NCBI GenBank assembly: GCA_016302435.1
Contig: JAEDNQ010000030.1
Location: forward strand, 1-16,907
Source of the DNA: Bacteroidaceae bacterium
GTDB lineage: Bacteria; Bacteroidota; Bacteroidia; Bacteroidales; Bacteroidaceae
Reading direction: 5' to 3'
DNA length: 16,907 nucleotides
A program made the position numbers and the translations under genes. The notes beneath the pieces are model-generated. The model made no database searches and was not told where the DNA came from. It saw nothing but the letters and a program-made list of their open reading frames with translations. Positions within the stretch are counted from its first letter, which is position 1; every line of letters begins with the position of its first letter. This document shows, piece by piece, positions 1 to 7,776 of this stretch.

Positions 1-42
1 TCGTAAACTACCAGTTTAGCACTCGTAAACTACCAGTTTAGG
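1..42. repeat. Two tandem 22-bp repeats, each with a palindromic core
   Basis: The core TAAACTACCAGTTTA occurs at 4-18 and again at 26-40, inside a longer identical stretch (1-19 and 23-41) with a 22-bp period. Each core is an inverted repeat, TAAACT and AGTTTA around ACC. The first copy is cut by the window edge, so the array may continue to the left. The period is about two helical turns, which would suit paired regulator dimers on one face of the DNA, but this is inference. It could equally be a non-coding tandem repeat or the tail of an upstream terminator. Confidence 0.75.
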
Positions 43-57
43 TTTTGCAAGCATATT

Positions 58-84
58 TAGGTGGAAATCAATAGAACCCACCTA
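58..84. repeat. Hairpin-forming intergenic repeat, left-edge copy
   Basis: Perfect 7-bp arms TAGGTGG (58-64) and CCACCTA (78-84) surround an AT-rich centre. The right half, AATAGAACCCACCT (70-83), recurs exactly at 15636-15649, and its first 13 bases recur at 15584-15596. Its complement lies at 15406-15418. This copy lies about 80 bases before the TonB receptor promoter. It may be an operator, the end of the upstream transcript, or a short mobile-element remnant; the sequence alone does not decide. Confidence 0.7.
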
Positions 85-146
85 TAACCATCCTGACCCC
101 AACTGCGTATATTGGCATGTAAGACTTGTTTAATCCCTTTGACATT

Positions 147-174
147 ATTGTGTAACATGATAGTCCTAACTTTG
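147..174 (+). promoter_or_regulatory. Putative promoter of the TonB receptor operon
   Basis: TAACTTTG at 167-174 matches the Bacteroidetes -7 consensus TAnnTTTG exactly. The -33 element is less certain: ATTG at 147-150 leaves a 16-bp spacer, shorter than usual, and TTTG at 138-141 leaves 25. Transcription would begin near 181, giving a leader of about 34 bases before the ATG at 215. Confidence 0.6.
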
Positions 175-214
175 CACCCGAAAATAAAAGTAAAAGACGT
201 ATAGTTATTTGTTT

Positions 215-2857
215 ATGAAACATCTTTTGATGACCATAGCGCTGACATGCAGTGCTGGTTTGCTTTGGGGGCAAACTCAAATGCATGAGGTGAAAGGCAG
301 AGTTTTGGAAGCCAGGACAGGAGAACCGCTCGTTGGAGCCACCATACATCTCAAGGGCGAAACGACAAATGGCACAACGGCTGGACTTGACGGCTCCTTT
401 GTGCTAAAGACCGAGGATGCGTCGCCAGTGATATGCTGTTCTTTTATTGGATTCCAGACTGTGGAGGTTCCTTATACTGGAAATACATTGAATATAAGGA
501 TGCAGGAGGAGGCCACAAGCATTGCTGACGTCGTCGTCATCTCCAACTACAACGGAAGTACGGATGCCAAGGCTATCGAGATAGAGAAGAAATCTATCAA
601 TGTCGTCAATGTCATGAGTTCGAAGTCTATGGAGCTGGCTCCCGACATTACAGTGGGCAATATCATACAGCGCATGTCTGGTGTGACGGTGGAGCGAAAC
701 TCTTCAGGCGAGGGACAGTATGCCATACTTAGAGGTATGGACAAACGTTACAATTACACTCTGGTCAATGGAATAAAGATACCGAGCCCGGACAACAAGA
801 ACCGCTTTGTTCCCCTTGACCTCTTCCCCTCTGAGATTCTGTCGCGCATAGAAGTGAACAAGTCTATGACGGCCGACCTGGAAGGAGACGGCATTGGAGG
901 TGCTGTCAACCTTGTCATGAAGGATGCTCCCGTCAGAAGGCTTCTGACGCTCAATCTCTCCACGGGTTACAATGCCACATATCTTGACAGGGACTTCCTG
1001 AGCTCTAACCATGGCGCCATAGTGACAAAGTCGCCTGATGAAAGAATGGGCAATATCGGGCAGAACAGAGTGAGCCAAAGCGATTTTGACAATAGCAGTC
1101 TCCGTATCACTTCACGACGTCCTCTGCCGGACATCATCGCTTCGGCTGCTTATGGGGACAGACTGCTGGATGACAGGCTTGGATTCCTTTTGTCGGCGAG
1201 CTATCAGAATATGTACCGAGGCAAGAATATGGAGTACCAAGACTATACCAGCTCTACTGGGGAGAGAGAAGACAGGACATATTCCGACCATAAGCAGCGT
1301 CTGGCTCTTCATGCCAAGCTGGATTATGTGTTCTCTCCTTTGCATAAGCTCAATTGGTACAATGGTTGGCTGTATATGGTGGATGACCAAGTGAGGACGA
1401 GTGAGGCGGAGCAGGTCGCGTCTGTAAGGATGAGGCATAATAGCCAGCAGGTCTTCAACAGCACGCTGTCGGGAGAGCATAAGCTGTTGGGCAAGACGAT
1501 GACGCTGGATTGGAAAGGTGTGTACTCTCAGGCCAAGAACCAGACGCCTGACAATGCGCAGATATATCTGCAGGGCTCACATCTGCAGACTAACAAGGCT
1601 GCCACCAGACGATGGGAACACAATTCGGACAGGGACTGGGCTGGCTACCTGAATGTGGAGTATGCTCCTTGGGATACTTGGACTTTCAAGACTGGAGCCA
1701 TGTACAGGGACAAGAAGAGGACGTCGTTCTTTAACGAATACACTTTTGACAGTGAGACGGGAACGGGCGCTTATCAGATGTATGGCAAGGACTGGACTAA
1801 TTTTGATGCCCTTAAACTTTTGCCTCGCGAATACGGCAATGTGGGAGACCCTCTCAATTATGATGCGACAGAGAAGATTGGTGCCGTCTACGCTATGGCT
1901 AAATGCAGATTTGGACGCATGGAAGCTGTCGGAGGTATCAGAGCCGAGCATACAGATCAAGGTTATACACTGAAGTATCCCCGTAGCACTGATGGGAGTG
2001 GAAACCAAACATATTGGGATTGTCTGCCTGACGTTCATCTGAAGTACTTTGTCAGCGAGTCAATGAATATCCATTTCAGTTATGCCAAAGCGACCAACCG
2101 TCCAAGCTTCTTCGAGATAGTGCCTTATAGCATCATCAATGAGGAGTATAAGGAGAAAGGCAATCCTGGCCTGAAACATACTGTGGCTGACAATCTGGAT
2201 CTGAGGTGGGAGTTCTTCCCGAGACCATATGAGCAGTTTATGGTAGGTGTGTTCTATAAGCATTTGCAAAATCCGATAGAGTACGGACTTATCACCGAGG
2301 GGCAGGACACTTATTACACACCTCTGAACTTGGGCACTGCCAACAATACGGGTGCTGAGATTGATGTGCTGAAATACTTCCGTCGCTTTGGCGTGAAGTT
2401 CAATTACACCTACACATATTCGCGTATCTCGACAGGAAAAAGAACCATGCAGGGTAATGACATAATCACGGTCAAGCAGTCCAGACCGCTGTCGGGACAG
2501 GCCGCCCATGTGGTCAATATTTCTCTTCTCTATAAAGATACGGACAAGGGCGTCAACGCGCAAGTCACGGGCAGCTATATCGGAAAGAGGCTGGTCGAAG
2601 TGTCTAACTGGTATGACAATGACATCTGGGAGAACGAGTACTTCCGCATGGAACTCTCAGCCGAGAAGGCTTGGAATAGTGGGGTTGAGATGTACCTTAA
2701 AGCTACCAACTTGCTCAATCTCCCTCTCATCAGATACATTCATAAGGGACCACATACAGACGGCGTAACTGACGTGAAGCGGTATAGAGGTAACATACTG
2801 GAGAGGGAAGAACGATATGGACAAACAGTTATGATAGGCATTAGATATAAATTGTAA
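215..2857 (+). CDS. TonB-dependent outer-membrane receptor
   Basis: An 880-residue receptor predicted to move a ligand across the outer membrane using TonB energy. Residues 1-20 form a signal peptide (MKHLLMTIALTCSAGLLWGQ). Residues about 25-98 are a carboxypeptidase-regulatory-like domain (EVKGRV...GATIHLKG...FIGFQTVEV). The plug follows at about 105-237 (LRGMDKRYNYTLVNGIKIP, IEVNKSMTADLEGDGIGGAVNL), and the rest is a beta-barrel ending on an aromatic-rich strand. The TTG at 209 is in frame, but ATG 215 puts the signal peptide correctly at the N-terminus. It lacks a SusD partner, so I do not call it SusC. The lipoprotein gene begins 23 bases after its stop, and a phosphatase follows that gene, so the cargo may be a phosphate-containing compound or a product of ester cleavage; this is inference. 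The class is certain, the substrate unknown. Confidence 0.93.
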   Translation: MKHLLMTIALTCSAGLLWGQTQMHEVKGRVLEARTGEPLVGATIHLKGETTNGTTAGLDGSFVLKTEDASPVICCSFIGFQTVEVPYTGNTLNIRMQEEATSIADVVVISNYNGSTDAKAIEIEKKSINVVNVMSSKSMELAPDITVGNIIQRMSGVTVERNSSGEGQYAILRGMDKRYNYTLVNGIKIPSPDNKNRFVPLDLFPSEILSRIEVNKSMTADLEGDGIGGAVNLVMKDAPVRRLLTLNLSTGYNATYLDRDFLSSNHGAIVTKSPDERMGNIGQNRVSQSDFDNSSLRITSRRPLPDIIASAAYGDRLLDDRLGFLLSASYQNMYRGKNMEYQDYTSSTGEREDRTYSDHKQRLALHAKLDYVFSPLHKLNWYNGWLYMVDDQVRTSEAEQVASVRMRHNSQQVFNSTLSGEHKLLGKTMTLDWKGVYSQAKNQTPDNAQIYLQGSHLQTNKAATRRWEHNSDRDWAGYLNVEYAPWDTWTFKTGAMYRDKKRTSFFNEYTFDSETGTGAYQMYGKDWTNFDALKLLPREYGNVGDPLNYDATEKIGAVYAMAKCRFGRMEAVGGIRAEHTDQGYTLKYPRSTDGSGNQTYWDCLPDVHLKYFVSESMNIHFSYAKATNRPSFFEIVPYSIINEEYKEKGNPGLKHTVADNLDLRWEFFPRPYEQFMVGVFYKHLQNPIEYGLITEGQDTYYTPLNLGTANNTGAEIDVLKYFRRFGVKFNYTYTYSRISTGKRTMQGNDIITVKQSRPLSGQAAHVVNISLLYKDTDKGVNAQVTGSYIGKRLVEVSNWYDNDIWENEYFRMELSAEKAWNSGVEMYLKATNLLNLPLIRYIHKGPHTDGVTDVKRYRGNILEREERYGQTVMIGIRYKL

Positions 2858-2880
2858 AACTATTTTATCAAAAAACAACA

Positions 2881-4242
2881 ATGAAACTAACAAGAATGTA
2901 TGCAGCTCTGGCTATTGTTGCCGGACTGTTCTTCGCTGCCTGCAGCGATGATGATGACAACAACAACGTGGTCGAAACAGATCAAGTTGAACAAAATGTC
3001 ACTGACACTGAAATGATAGTGTCAGGAGTTTGGAAATCAGGAGAAGTGATAAAGCTGGATCGCCATCTGGTTATACCAGAAGGTAAGTCTCTTACCATAG
3101 AGCCTGGAGTCACGGTCATAGTTGACGAAAAAGGAGTGGGCGTGAACCATGTGCCAGTTGAGATCTCTGTCAAGGGCAATCTCTACGTCCTTGGTACAGA
3201 GAGCAGTCCTGTTACCTTCACGGTGGATCCCGCACTGCGAACAAAGGACAATACCTTCAAAGGCTTGTGGGGCGGCATCGTTGCTTATGAGTCTTGCCAA
3301 GAGATGGCATTAGACCATGTTGTCATTGAGTACACAGGTGCTCAGGTTATAGAAGGCTCGCCTGCTGCTGTCGCAGGAGTCTATACCGCAGGAGACGACA
3401 TGTATCCTCAGGTCACAACAAACAACATCAATGGTCGATACGCCTTGACAAACTCCATCATCCGCTATGGTGCTTCAGATGGTATCTACATGATGGGTGG
3501 CAATGGCATCATCTGCCACAATACATTTGTTGCCAATGGTTATACAGGAGCAGAGGCTGTCAACATGAAAGCAGGTGCCAAGGCTGACATAGCAGGCAAT
3601 GTCATGTTCTCTCCAAACACCAACGGATTGAAACTCTCTTCTTCAGGACAGAGCGAGACACGAGGTCAGATGATGGCCAATGCCTACAACAATACCATAC
3701 TCAATGCAGGCTGGAGACGTGACGGTGAAAAGGGTGGATGCATCTATGTGGAGAAGAACGCAAAGGTCACTGTCGTCAACAATTTGCTGGTCAACTGCAA
3801 GTTCCGCGCCATGACTCCTAAATACACTGATCCTAACAAGTCTGACGCTGGTTATGACGACAAGTCTGTCATTGACTACAACTTTTATGCTTCTGGTTCG
3901 CTGACAACTCCTATCGTAGGTGAAGCAACTGTTGCCAATCCTGCAGAAGGATATGTACAAGACAACAAGAACTATAATCCTGAAGTGGACACTCACAGCC
4001 CAATATCAACCCCCGACAACTTGCTTGACCCTGGCTTCGTATCTTATGATATCAACGGAGTGGAACTTACATCATATATACTTGATTCTTCATGGGACTT
4101 CCATCTGAAAGCAGACTCTCCTGCTCTTACAGGAGCTGAAGGAAAGGTGACACCATATTTTGCTGATGGACTCACCATTGGATCAACAACATTCGTTTCA
4201 CCAACGGTACAACCTCAATTTGGAGCGTTCGGAACAAAATGA
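2881..4242 (+). CDS. Surface-exposed right-handed beta-helix lipoprotein
   Basis: A 453-residue predicted lipoprotein. The signal peptide ends in a lipobox with the acylated Cys at 21 (LFFAAC). It is followed by Ser-Asp-Asp-Asp-Asp (22-26), which matches the Bacteroidetes lipoprotein surface-export signal, so it probably faces outward. Residues about 51-82 (WKSGEVIKLDRHLVIPEG, LTIEPGVTVI) and the repeated short strands through about 130-260 (GLWGGIVAYES, LDHVVIEYTGA, NSIIRYGASDGIYMMGGNG, AGNVMFSPNTNGLKLSSSG) are typical of parallel beta-helix proteins of the pectate-lyase-like fold. I see no polysaccharide-lyase catalytic signature, so ligand binding is as likely as catalysis. It lies 23 bases after the receptor and overlaps the phosphatase gene by 4 bases, so it is probably the extracellular partner of the receptor. 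Some databases label such proteins multidrug transporters; nothing here supports that. Confidence 0.85.
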   Translation: MKLTRMYAALAIVAGLFFAACSDDDDNNNVVETDQVEQNVTDTEMIVSGVWKSGEVIKLDRHLVIPEGKSLTIEPGVTVIVDEKGVGVNHVPVEISVKGNLYVLGTESSPVTFTVDPALRTKDNTFKGLWGGIVAYESCQEMALDHVVIEYTGAQVIEGSPAAVAGVYTAGDDMYPQVTTNNINGRYALTNSIIRYGASDGIYMMGGNGIICHNTFVANGYTGAEAVNMKAGAKADIAGNVMFSPNTNGLKLSSSGQSETRGQMMANAYNNTILNAGWRRDGEKGGCIYVEKNAKVTVVNNLLVNCKFRAMTPKYTDPNKSDAGYDDKSVIDYNFYASGSLTTPIVGEATVANPAEGYVQDNKNYNPEVDTHSPISTPDNLLDPGFVSYDINGVELTSYILDSSWDFHLKADSPALTGAEGKVTPYFADGLTIGSTTFVSPTVQPQFGAFGTK

Positions 4243-5147
4243 AAAAAGTATTAACACTGGGACTGCTTCTCCTTTGGGCGGCAGTCTCTTTTTCTCAGAT
4301 AAACTTTTTGGTGGCGAACGACTTAGGACGCAATGGCTATTATGAACAGAAAAGCATTGCCGAACTAATGGGACGAGTGGCGGAAGAAAACGATATAGAG
4401 GCAGTCTTGGCTTTGGGCGATGTTCACCATTTCATGGGAGTACAAAGTGTGTCTGACCCGCTGTGGATGACAAACTATGAGCTCATCTACAGCCACCCGG
4501 AGCTGCAGCTGCCATGGTATCCTATCCTTGGCAACCATGAATACAGGGGCAATACGCAGGCTGTGCTTGACTATTCCAATGTAAGTAGAAGATGGCAGAT
4601 GCCAGCTCGCTATTATAGCAAGGTTTTTGAGGATGACTCTGTGACCATTAGGATTGTCTTTCTCGATACCACACCTCTCATTGACAAGTACCATGAAGAC
4701 TCCATAGATTATCCCAGTGTGGCTCAAGAGGATGTTGACAAGCAACTGTCATGGCTGGACAATGAACTGAAGACGGCTTCGGAAGACTGGTTGGTGGTAG
4801 TGGGACATCACCCCATATACGCTGACACATATAAGGGAGAGAGTGAAAGACTCGACATGCAGCGTCGTGTAGACTCAATCCTCAGACGGTATAAGGTTAA
4901 TATGTATATATGTGGACACATCCATAATTTTCAGCACATCCGTCGCCCTGGTACCATGACAGACTATGTGGTCAACTCTGCTGCTTCTCTTGCACGTGAA
5001 GATGTGAAACCAATAGAGGGGTCTGTCTTTGTCAGCGGTTTAGCCGGTTTCTCTTTGCTGTCATGCTCCAGAAATGAGTTAAGGCTTGACATGATAAGTG
5101 GCAAAGGGGAAATTGTACATACTATTGTGCAAAAGAAGCAGAACTGA
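4239..5147 (+). CDS. Exported calcineurin-like metallophosphatase (acid-phosphatase type)
   Basis: A 302-residue phosphoesterase with an N-terminal signal peptide ending near residue 19-20 (LLLLWAAVSFSQ), so it acts in the periplasm or outside the cell. The five metal-binding blocks of the purple acid phosphatase/calcineurin superfamily are present in order: Asp28 (NDLG), Gly60-Asp61, Gly98-Asn99-His100-Glu101, His190-His191 in VVGHHP, and Gly226-His227-Ile228-His229. The second block reads GDVHHF. Where purple acid phosphatases have GDxxY, position 64 is His, so the Tyr that gives the purple iron centre is absent. The ATG overlaps the lipoprotein stop as ATGA, suggesting translational coupling, and a terminator lies 32 bases after the stop. 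Likely role: removing phosphate from an organic ester before or during uptake by the neighbouring receptor. The true substrate cannot be read from sequence. Confidence 0.9.
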   Translation: MKKVLTLGLLLLWAAVSFSQINFLVANDLGRNGYYEQKSIAELMGRVAEENDIEAVLALGDVHHFMGVQSVSDPLWMTNYELIYSHPELQLPWYPILGNHEYRGNTQAVLDYSNVSRRWQMPARYYSKVFEDDSVTIRIVFLDTTPLIDKYHEDSIDYPSVAQEDVDKQLSWLDNELKTASEDWLVVVGHHPIYADTYKGESERLDMQRRVDSILRRYKVNMYICGHIHNFQHIRRPGTMTDYVVNSAASLAREDVKPIEGSVFVSGLAGFSLLSCSRNELRLDMISGKGEIVHTIVQKKQN

Positions 5148-5179
5148 GAATGTGATAATCCTATATCATGCATATAGCC

Positions 5180-5209
5180 AGCGCAAGGCATTTGTCTTGC
5201 GCTTTTTTT
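5180..5209 (+). terminator. Intrinsic terminator of the TonB receptor operon
   Basis: AGCGCAAG (5180-5187) pairs perfectly with CTTGCGCT (5196-5203) across an 8-base loop, followed by a T-tract running to 5209. It lies 32 bases after the phosphatase stop and separates this operon from the DUF4160/DUF2442 pair. Confidence 0.9.
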
Positions 5210-5249
5210 GTGTGGTAAAGAAAAATTAAGGGTGAATCATGCCTTTATT

Positions 5250-5274
5250 TCGATAATTAGTATTACCTTTGCAA
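5250..5274 (+). promoter_or_regulatory. Promoter of the DUF4160/DUF2442 pair
   Basis: TACCTTTG (5264-5271) is a perfect TAnnTTTG -7 box, followed by CAA. Upstream, TCGATAATT (5250-5258) stands exactly 5 bases before it. The same arrangement with the same spacing occurs before fhs (5952-5976). No clear TTTG -33 element is seen. The predicted start of transcription is only about 9 bases before the ATG at 5287, so the mRNA is nearly leaderless. Confidence 0.6.
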
Positions 5275-5286
5275 AAAAACAAGATT

Positions 5287-5589
5287 ATGCCAAAGATTTT
5301 TGAATATTTCGGATTCGTTTTCTTCTTCTATTCAAACGAACATGAACCCATTCATGTGCATGTTACTAAGAATGGACAAGAAATAGTTTTTGAGATAATA
5401 CTACAGAATGGAGCACTTTGCAAGATTGTTCGGCGACACTCGAATAAAGCATGCCCCATGGATGAAAAAGATGCAGCTATTGCAGAATCTTTTGTTAGTG
5501 CTTATTACAAAAAGATTGTCGAGAAGTGGGTTAACTTCTTTATATATAAGAAAAGAATACGCTCAACTAAAATTACCAAGAAATTATGA
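5287..5589 (+). CDS. DUF4160 family protein
   Basis: A 100-residue protein with the DUF4160 hallmark near the N-terminus: PKIFEYFGFVFFFYSNEHEPIHVHV, with His residues in the HEPIHVHV block at about 20-27. No signal peptide or convincing membrane helix is present. ATG 5287 is chosen because the promoter ends just upstream; an in-frame TTG at 5269 would fall inside the -7 box. Its stop overlaps the start of the DUF2442 gene (ATGA at 5586-5589). DUF4160 and DUF2442 genes are often found as a pair and have been suggested to be toxin-antitoxin-like, but no activity can be assigned from sequence. The stretch looks more AT-rich than the flanking metabolic genes, which would fit acquisition as a small cassette. 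Confidence 0.82.
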   Translation: MPKIFEYFGFVFFFYSNEHEPIHVHVTKNGQEIVFEIILQNGALCKIVRRHSNKACPMDEKDAAIAESFVSAYYKKIVEKWVNFFIYKKRIRSTKITKKL

Positions 5590-5834
5590 TACTTAATATT
5601 GTTTCAGCAAAATATGTGGCACCTTTATCTGTAGAACTGCAGTTCAGTGATGGTACAGTTAAGATTGTAGATATAGGCTCATTCATAAAGGCTCATCCCC
5701 ATCCTCAGTATAACTCATACCTTGATGAAAAGAAATTCAAGCGTTTTAAGATTGAGATGGGTAATATTGTTTGGGGTAAGAATTGGGATTTGGTTTTCCC
5801 AATTAGTGCTTTGTATAACGGGAAGTGTGATTAG
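5586..5834 (+). CDS. DUF2442 family protein
   Basis: An 82-residue protein resembling the short form of DUF2442. It has a predicted beta-rich N-terminal half (VELQFSDGTVKIVDIGSFIK) and a C-terminal block ending in IVWGKNWDLVFPISALYNG, whose W-x-D-L-x-F pattern is typical. No separate helix-turn-helix extension is visible. The gene starts inside the stop of the DUF4160 gene, so the two proteins are probably made together and may form a complex. By analogy with two-gene toxin-antitoxin modules it could be the antidote or the co-repressor, but this is speculative. Confidence 0.8.
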   Translation: MILNIVSAKYVAPLSVELQFSDGTVKIVDIGSFIKAHPHPQYNSYLDEKKFKRFKIEMGNIVWGKNWDLVFPISALYNGKCD

Positions 5835-5875
5835 TCCGCTCTTTCCTGTGCCTTACGTTGTCTTTTTCAGTTTGC

Positions 5876-5896
5876 AACATCACCATTTGATGTTTT
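5876..5896 (+). terminator. Weak candidate terminator after the DUF2442 gene
   Basis: AACATCA (5876-5882) pairs with TGATGTT (5888-5894) over a 5-base loop and runs into a short T-tract (5893-5896). The stem is AT-rich and the tract short, so termination may be inefficient. It lies between the DUF2442 stop and the fhs promoter. Confidence 0.35.
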
Positions 5897-5951
5897 CATC
5901 TTGGCTTAAATGAATTTTTATGCATTATTTTCTTTGCTATATTCATTAATC

Positions 5952-5976
5952 TCGATAATTTTCTCTACCTTTGCAA
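5952..5976 (+). promoter_or_regulatory. Promoter of fhs
   Basis: A perfect TAnnTTTG -7 box, TACCTTTG, lies at 5966-5973 and is followed by CAA. TCGATAATT (5952-5960) stands 5 bases upstream, exactly as before the DUF4160 gene. A canonical -33 TTTG at the expected distance is not seen. Transcription would start near 5980, leaving about 35 bases of leader, too short for a folate riboswitch. Confidence 0.6.
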
Positions 5977-6015
5977 CCAAACAACAATATTCACTGTAAT
6001 AAAACATAACTAAGT

Positions 6016-7683
6016 ATGAAAACAGATATAGAGATTGCTCGCGAATGTAAACTGAGCAACATTCAGGACGTGGCCAAGTATGCTGGCATACCAGTGGAAG
6101 AGCTGGAGATGCATGGCAAGTATATAGCCAAGGTGCCAGACAGCCTCATCGACCCTGATAAGGTAGCTAAGAGTAACCTTATACTTGTCACAGCCATTAC
6201 CCCTACAAAGGCTGGCATCGGTAAGACAACAGTAAGTATCGGCCTTGCCCTCGGACTCAACAAACTTGGCAAGAAAGCCATTTGCGCGTTGCGTGAGCCT
6301 TCGCTCGGACCCTGCTTCGGCGTGAAGGGCGGTGCTGCAGGCGGCGGACATGCGCAGGTGCTGCCTATGGAGAAAATCAATCTCCACTTCACAGGCGACT
6401 TCCATGCCGTGACATCAGCCCACAATATGATTTCAGCTCTCCTCGACAACTATATCTACCAGCACCGCGAGGAGGGTTTTGCCCTCAAGGAGGTGTTGTG
6501 GAAGCGTGTGCTTGATATCAACGACCGCAACTTGCGTACTGTCATCACAGGTCTCGGCGCAAAGTCTGACGGCATACCAGCTGAGAGTGGCTTTGACATC
6601 ACTCCTGCATCAGAGATAATGGCTATACTCTGCCTGTCAAAGGACTTAGATGACCTGCGCCGCCGCATCGGCAACATCATCCTTGGCATCAAGATTGACG
6701 ATACTCCTTTCCGTGTGAAGGATATGGGTGTGGACGGAGCTATAACGGTTCTTCTTATGGATGCCATCCATCCTAACCTCGTGCAGACGACTGAGCAGAC
6801 ACCTGCCTTTGTCCATGGTGGACCATTCGCCAACATAGCCCACGGTTGCAACACAATCATTGCTACCCGTATGGCTATGACCTTCTCTGACTATGTTGTT
6901 ACAGAGGCAGGCTTCGGTGCTGACCTCGGAGCAGAGAAGTTCTATAATATCAAATGCCGCAAGAGCGGTCTGCAACCCAAGCTGACCGTCATCGTGGCTA
7001 CCACCCAAGGACTGAAGATGCACGGAGGCGTGTCAATAGACAAAATCAAGGAGCCAAATGCTGAGGGCCTTATTGAGGGATGCAAGAACCTTGACCGCCA
7101 TATCGCCAACATGCAGAGCTTCGGTCAGAGCGTTGTTGTAGCCTTCAACCGCTACGCTACCGATACCGACGAAGAGGTAGAACTCCTCCGTCGCCACTGC
7201 GAAGAGCAGGGAGTGGGATTCGCTGTCAACAATGCCTTCCTTGAGGGAGGCGAAGGAGCCAAGGAACTCGCTCAGCTTGTCATCGACACTATTGAAAACA
7301 AGCCATCAAAGCCGTTGACTCTTACTTATGATAATAGCGATGACATAAAGACTAAGATAGAGAAAGTTTGCAAGAAGATATATGGTGCAGACGGTGTCAC
7401 ATTCAGCAAGCCAGCTGAAAAGATGCTTCAGCGCATAGAAAAGCTCGGCTTGGAGAACTACCCTGTATGTATTGCCAAGACTCAATACTCTTTCTCTGCT
7501 GACCAGACTCTCTATGGCTGTCCAACAGGGTTCACTGTCAATATCCGTGACCTTGTCATCAACTCAGGTTCGGAGATGATTGTGGCTATTGCAGGCACAA
7601 TCATGCGCATGCCAGGACTGAGCAAATCACCTCAGGCAGAGCGCATAACGATAGTCGATGGTCTCATAGAGGGTCTTTCGTAA
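6016..7683 (+). CDS. fhs: Formate-tetrahydrofolate ligase
   Basis: A 555-residue enzyme, normal length for the family. It joins formate to tetrahydrofolate using ATP, giving 10-formyltetrahydrofolate for purine, formyl-Met and other one-carbon uses; it is cytosolic. The ATP-binding P-loop is TPTKAGIGKTT at residues 62-72. The family block REPSLGPCFGVKGGAAGGGHAQ lies at 93-114, followed by NLHFTGDFHAVTSAHN (122-137), which forms the folate/formyl-phosphate site. The C-terminal block TQYSFSAD...GCPTGFTVNIRD is intact. It has its own promoter and is transcribed toward pflB-pflA, which makes formate, so the pairing suggests recapture of Pfl-derived formate. No truncation or odd residues were noticed. 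Confidence 0.97.
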   Translation: MKTDIEIARECKLSNIQDVAKYAGIPVEELEMHGKYIAKVPDSLIDPDKVAKSNLILVTAITPTKAGIGKTTVSIGLALGLNKLGKKAICALREPSLGPCFGVKGGAAGGGHAQVLPMEKINLHFTGDFHAVTSAHNMISALLDNYIYQHREEGFALKEVLWKRVLDINDRNLRTVITGLGAKSDGIPAESGFDITPASEIMAILCLSKDLDDLRRRIGNIILGIKIDDTPFRVKDMGVDGAITVLLMDAIHPNLVQTTEQTPAFVHGGPFANIAHGCNTIIATRMAMTFSDYVVTEAGFGADLGAEKFYNIKCRKSGLQPKLTVIVATTQGLKMHGGVSIDKIKEPNAEGLIEGCKNLDRHIANMQSFGQSVVVAFNRYATDTDEEVELLRRHCEEQGVGFAVNNAFLEGGEGAKELAQLVIDTIENKPSKPLTLTYDNSDDIKTKIEKVCKKIYGADGVTFSKPAEKMLQRIEKLGLENYPVCIAKTQYSFSADQTLYGCPTGFTVNIRDLVINSGSEMIVAIAGTIMRMPGLSKSPQAERITIVDGLIEGLS

Positions 7684-7690
7684 GATAAAG

Positions 7691-7776
7691 GGCTATAGGT
7701 GCTATAGCCAATATAGCTCCTATAGCATCCTATAGTTTCCTTTAGCGTCCTATAACTTCCTCTATATCTTCTATAT
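7691..7776. repeat. TATAG-periodic short repeat array between convergent genes
   Basis: TATAG or a close variant occurs at 7694, 7703, 7712, 7721, 7731, 7741, 7751, 7763 and 7772, spaced mostly 9 or 10 bases, with CC usually just before it in the middle part. The first two units form a perfect hairpin, GGCTATAG (7691-7698) and CTATAGCC (7702-7709) around GTG. There is no T-tract on the + strand, so this is not a standard terminator, although the hairpin could end fhs transcripts. The last unit contains the pflA stop codon. Confidence 0.7.

Noticed and set aside
215..4242. SusC/SusD polysaccharide uptake pair
   Set aside because: The lipoprotein is a beta-helix protein, not the helical SusD fold, and no glycoside hydrolase or lyase with catalytic motifs is adjacent.
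5974..6015. Tetrahydrofolate riboswitch before fhs
   Set aside because: The predicted leader is only about 35 bases and AT-rich, too short for the known folate-sensing RNAs.
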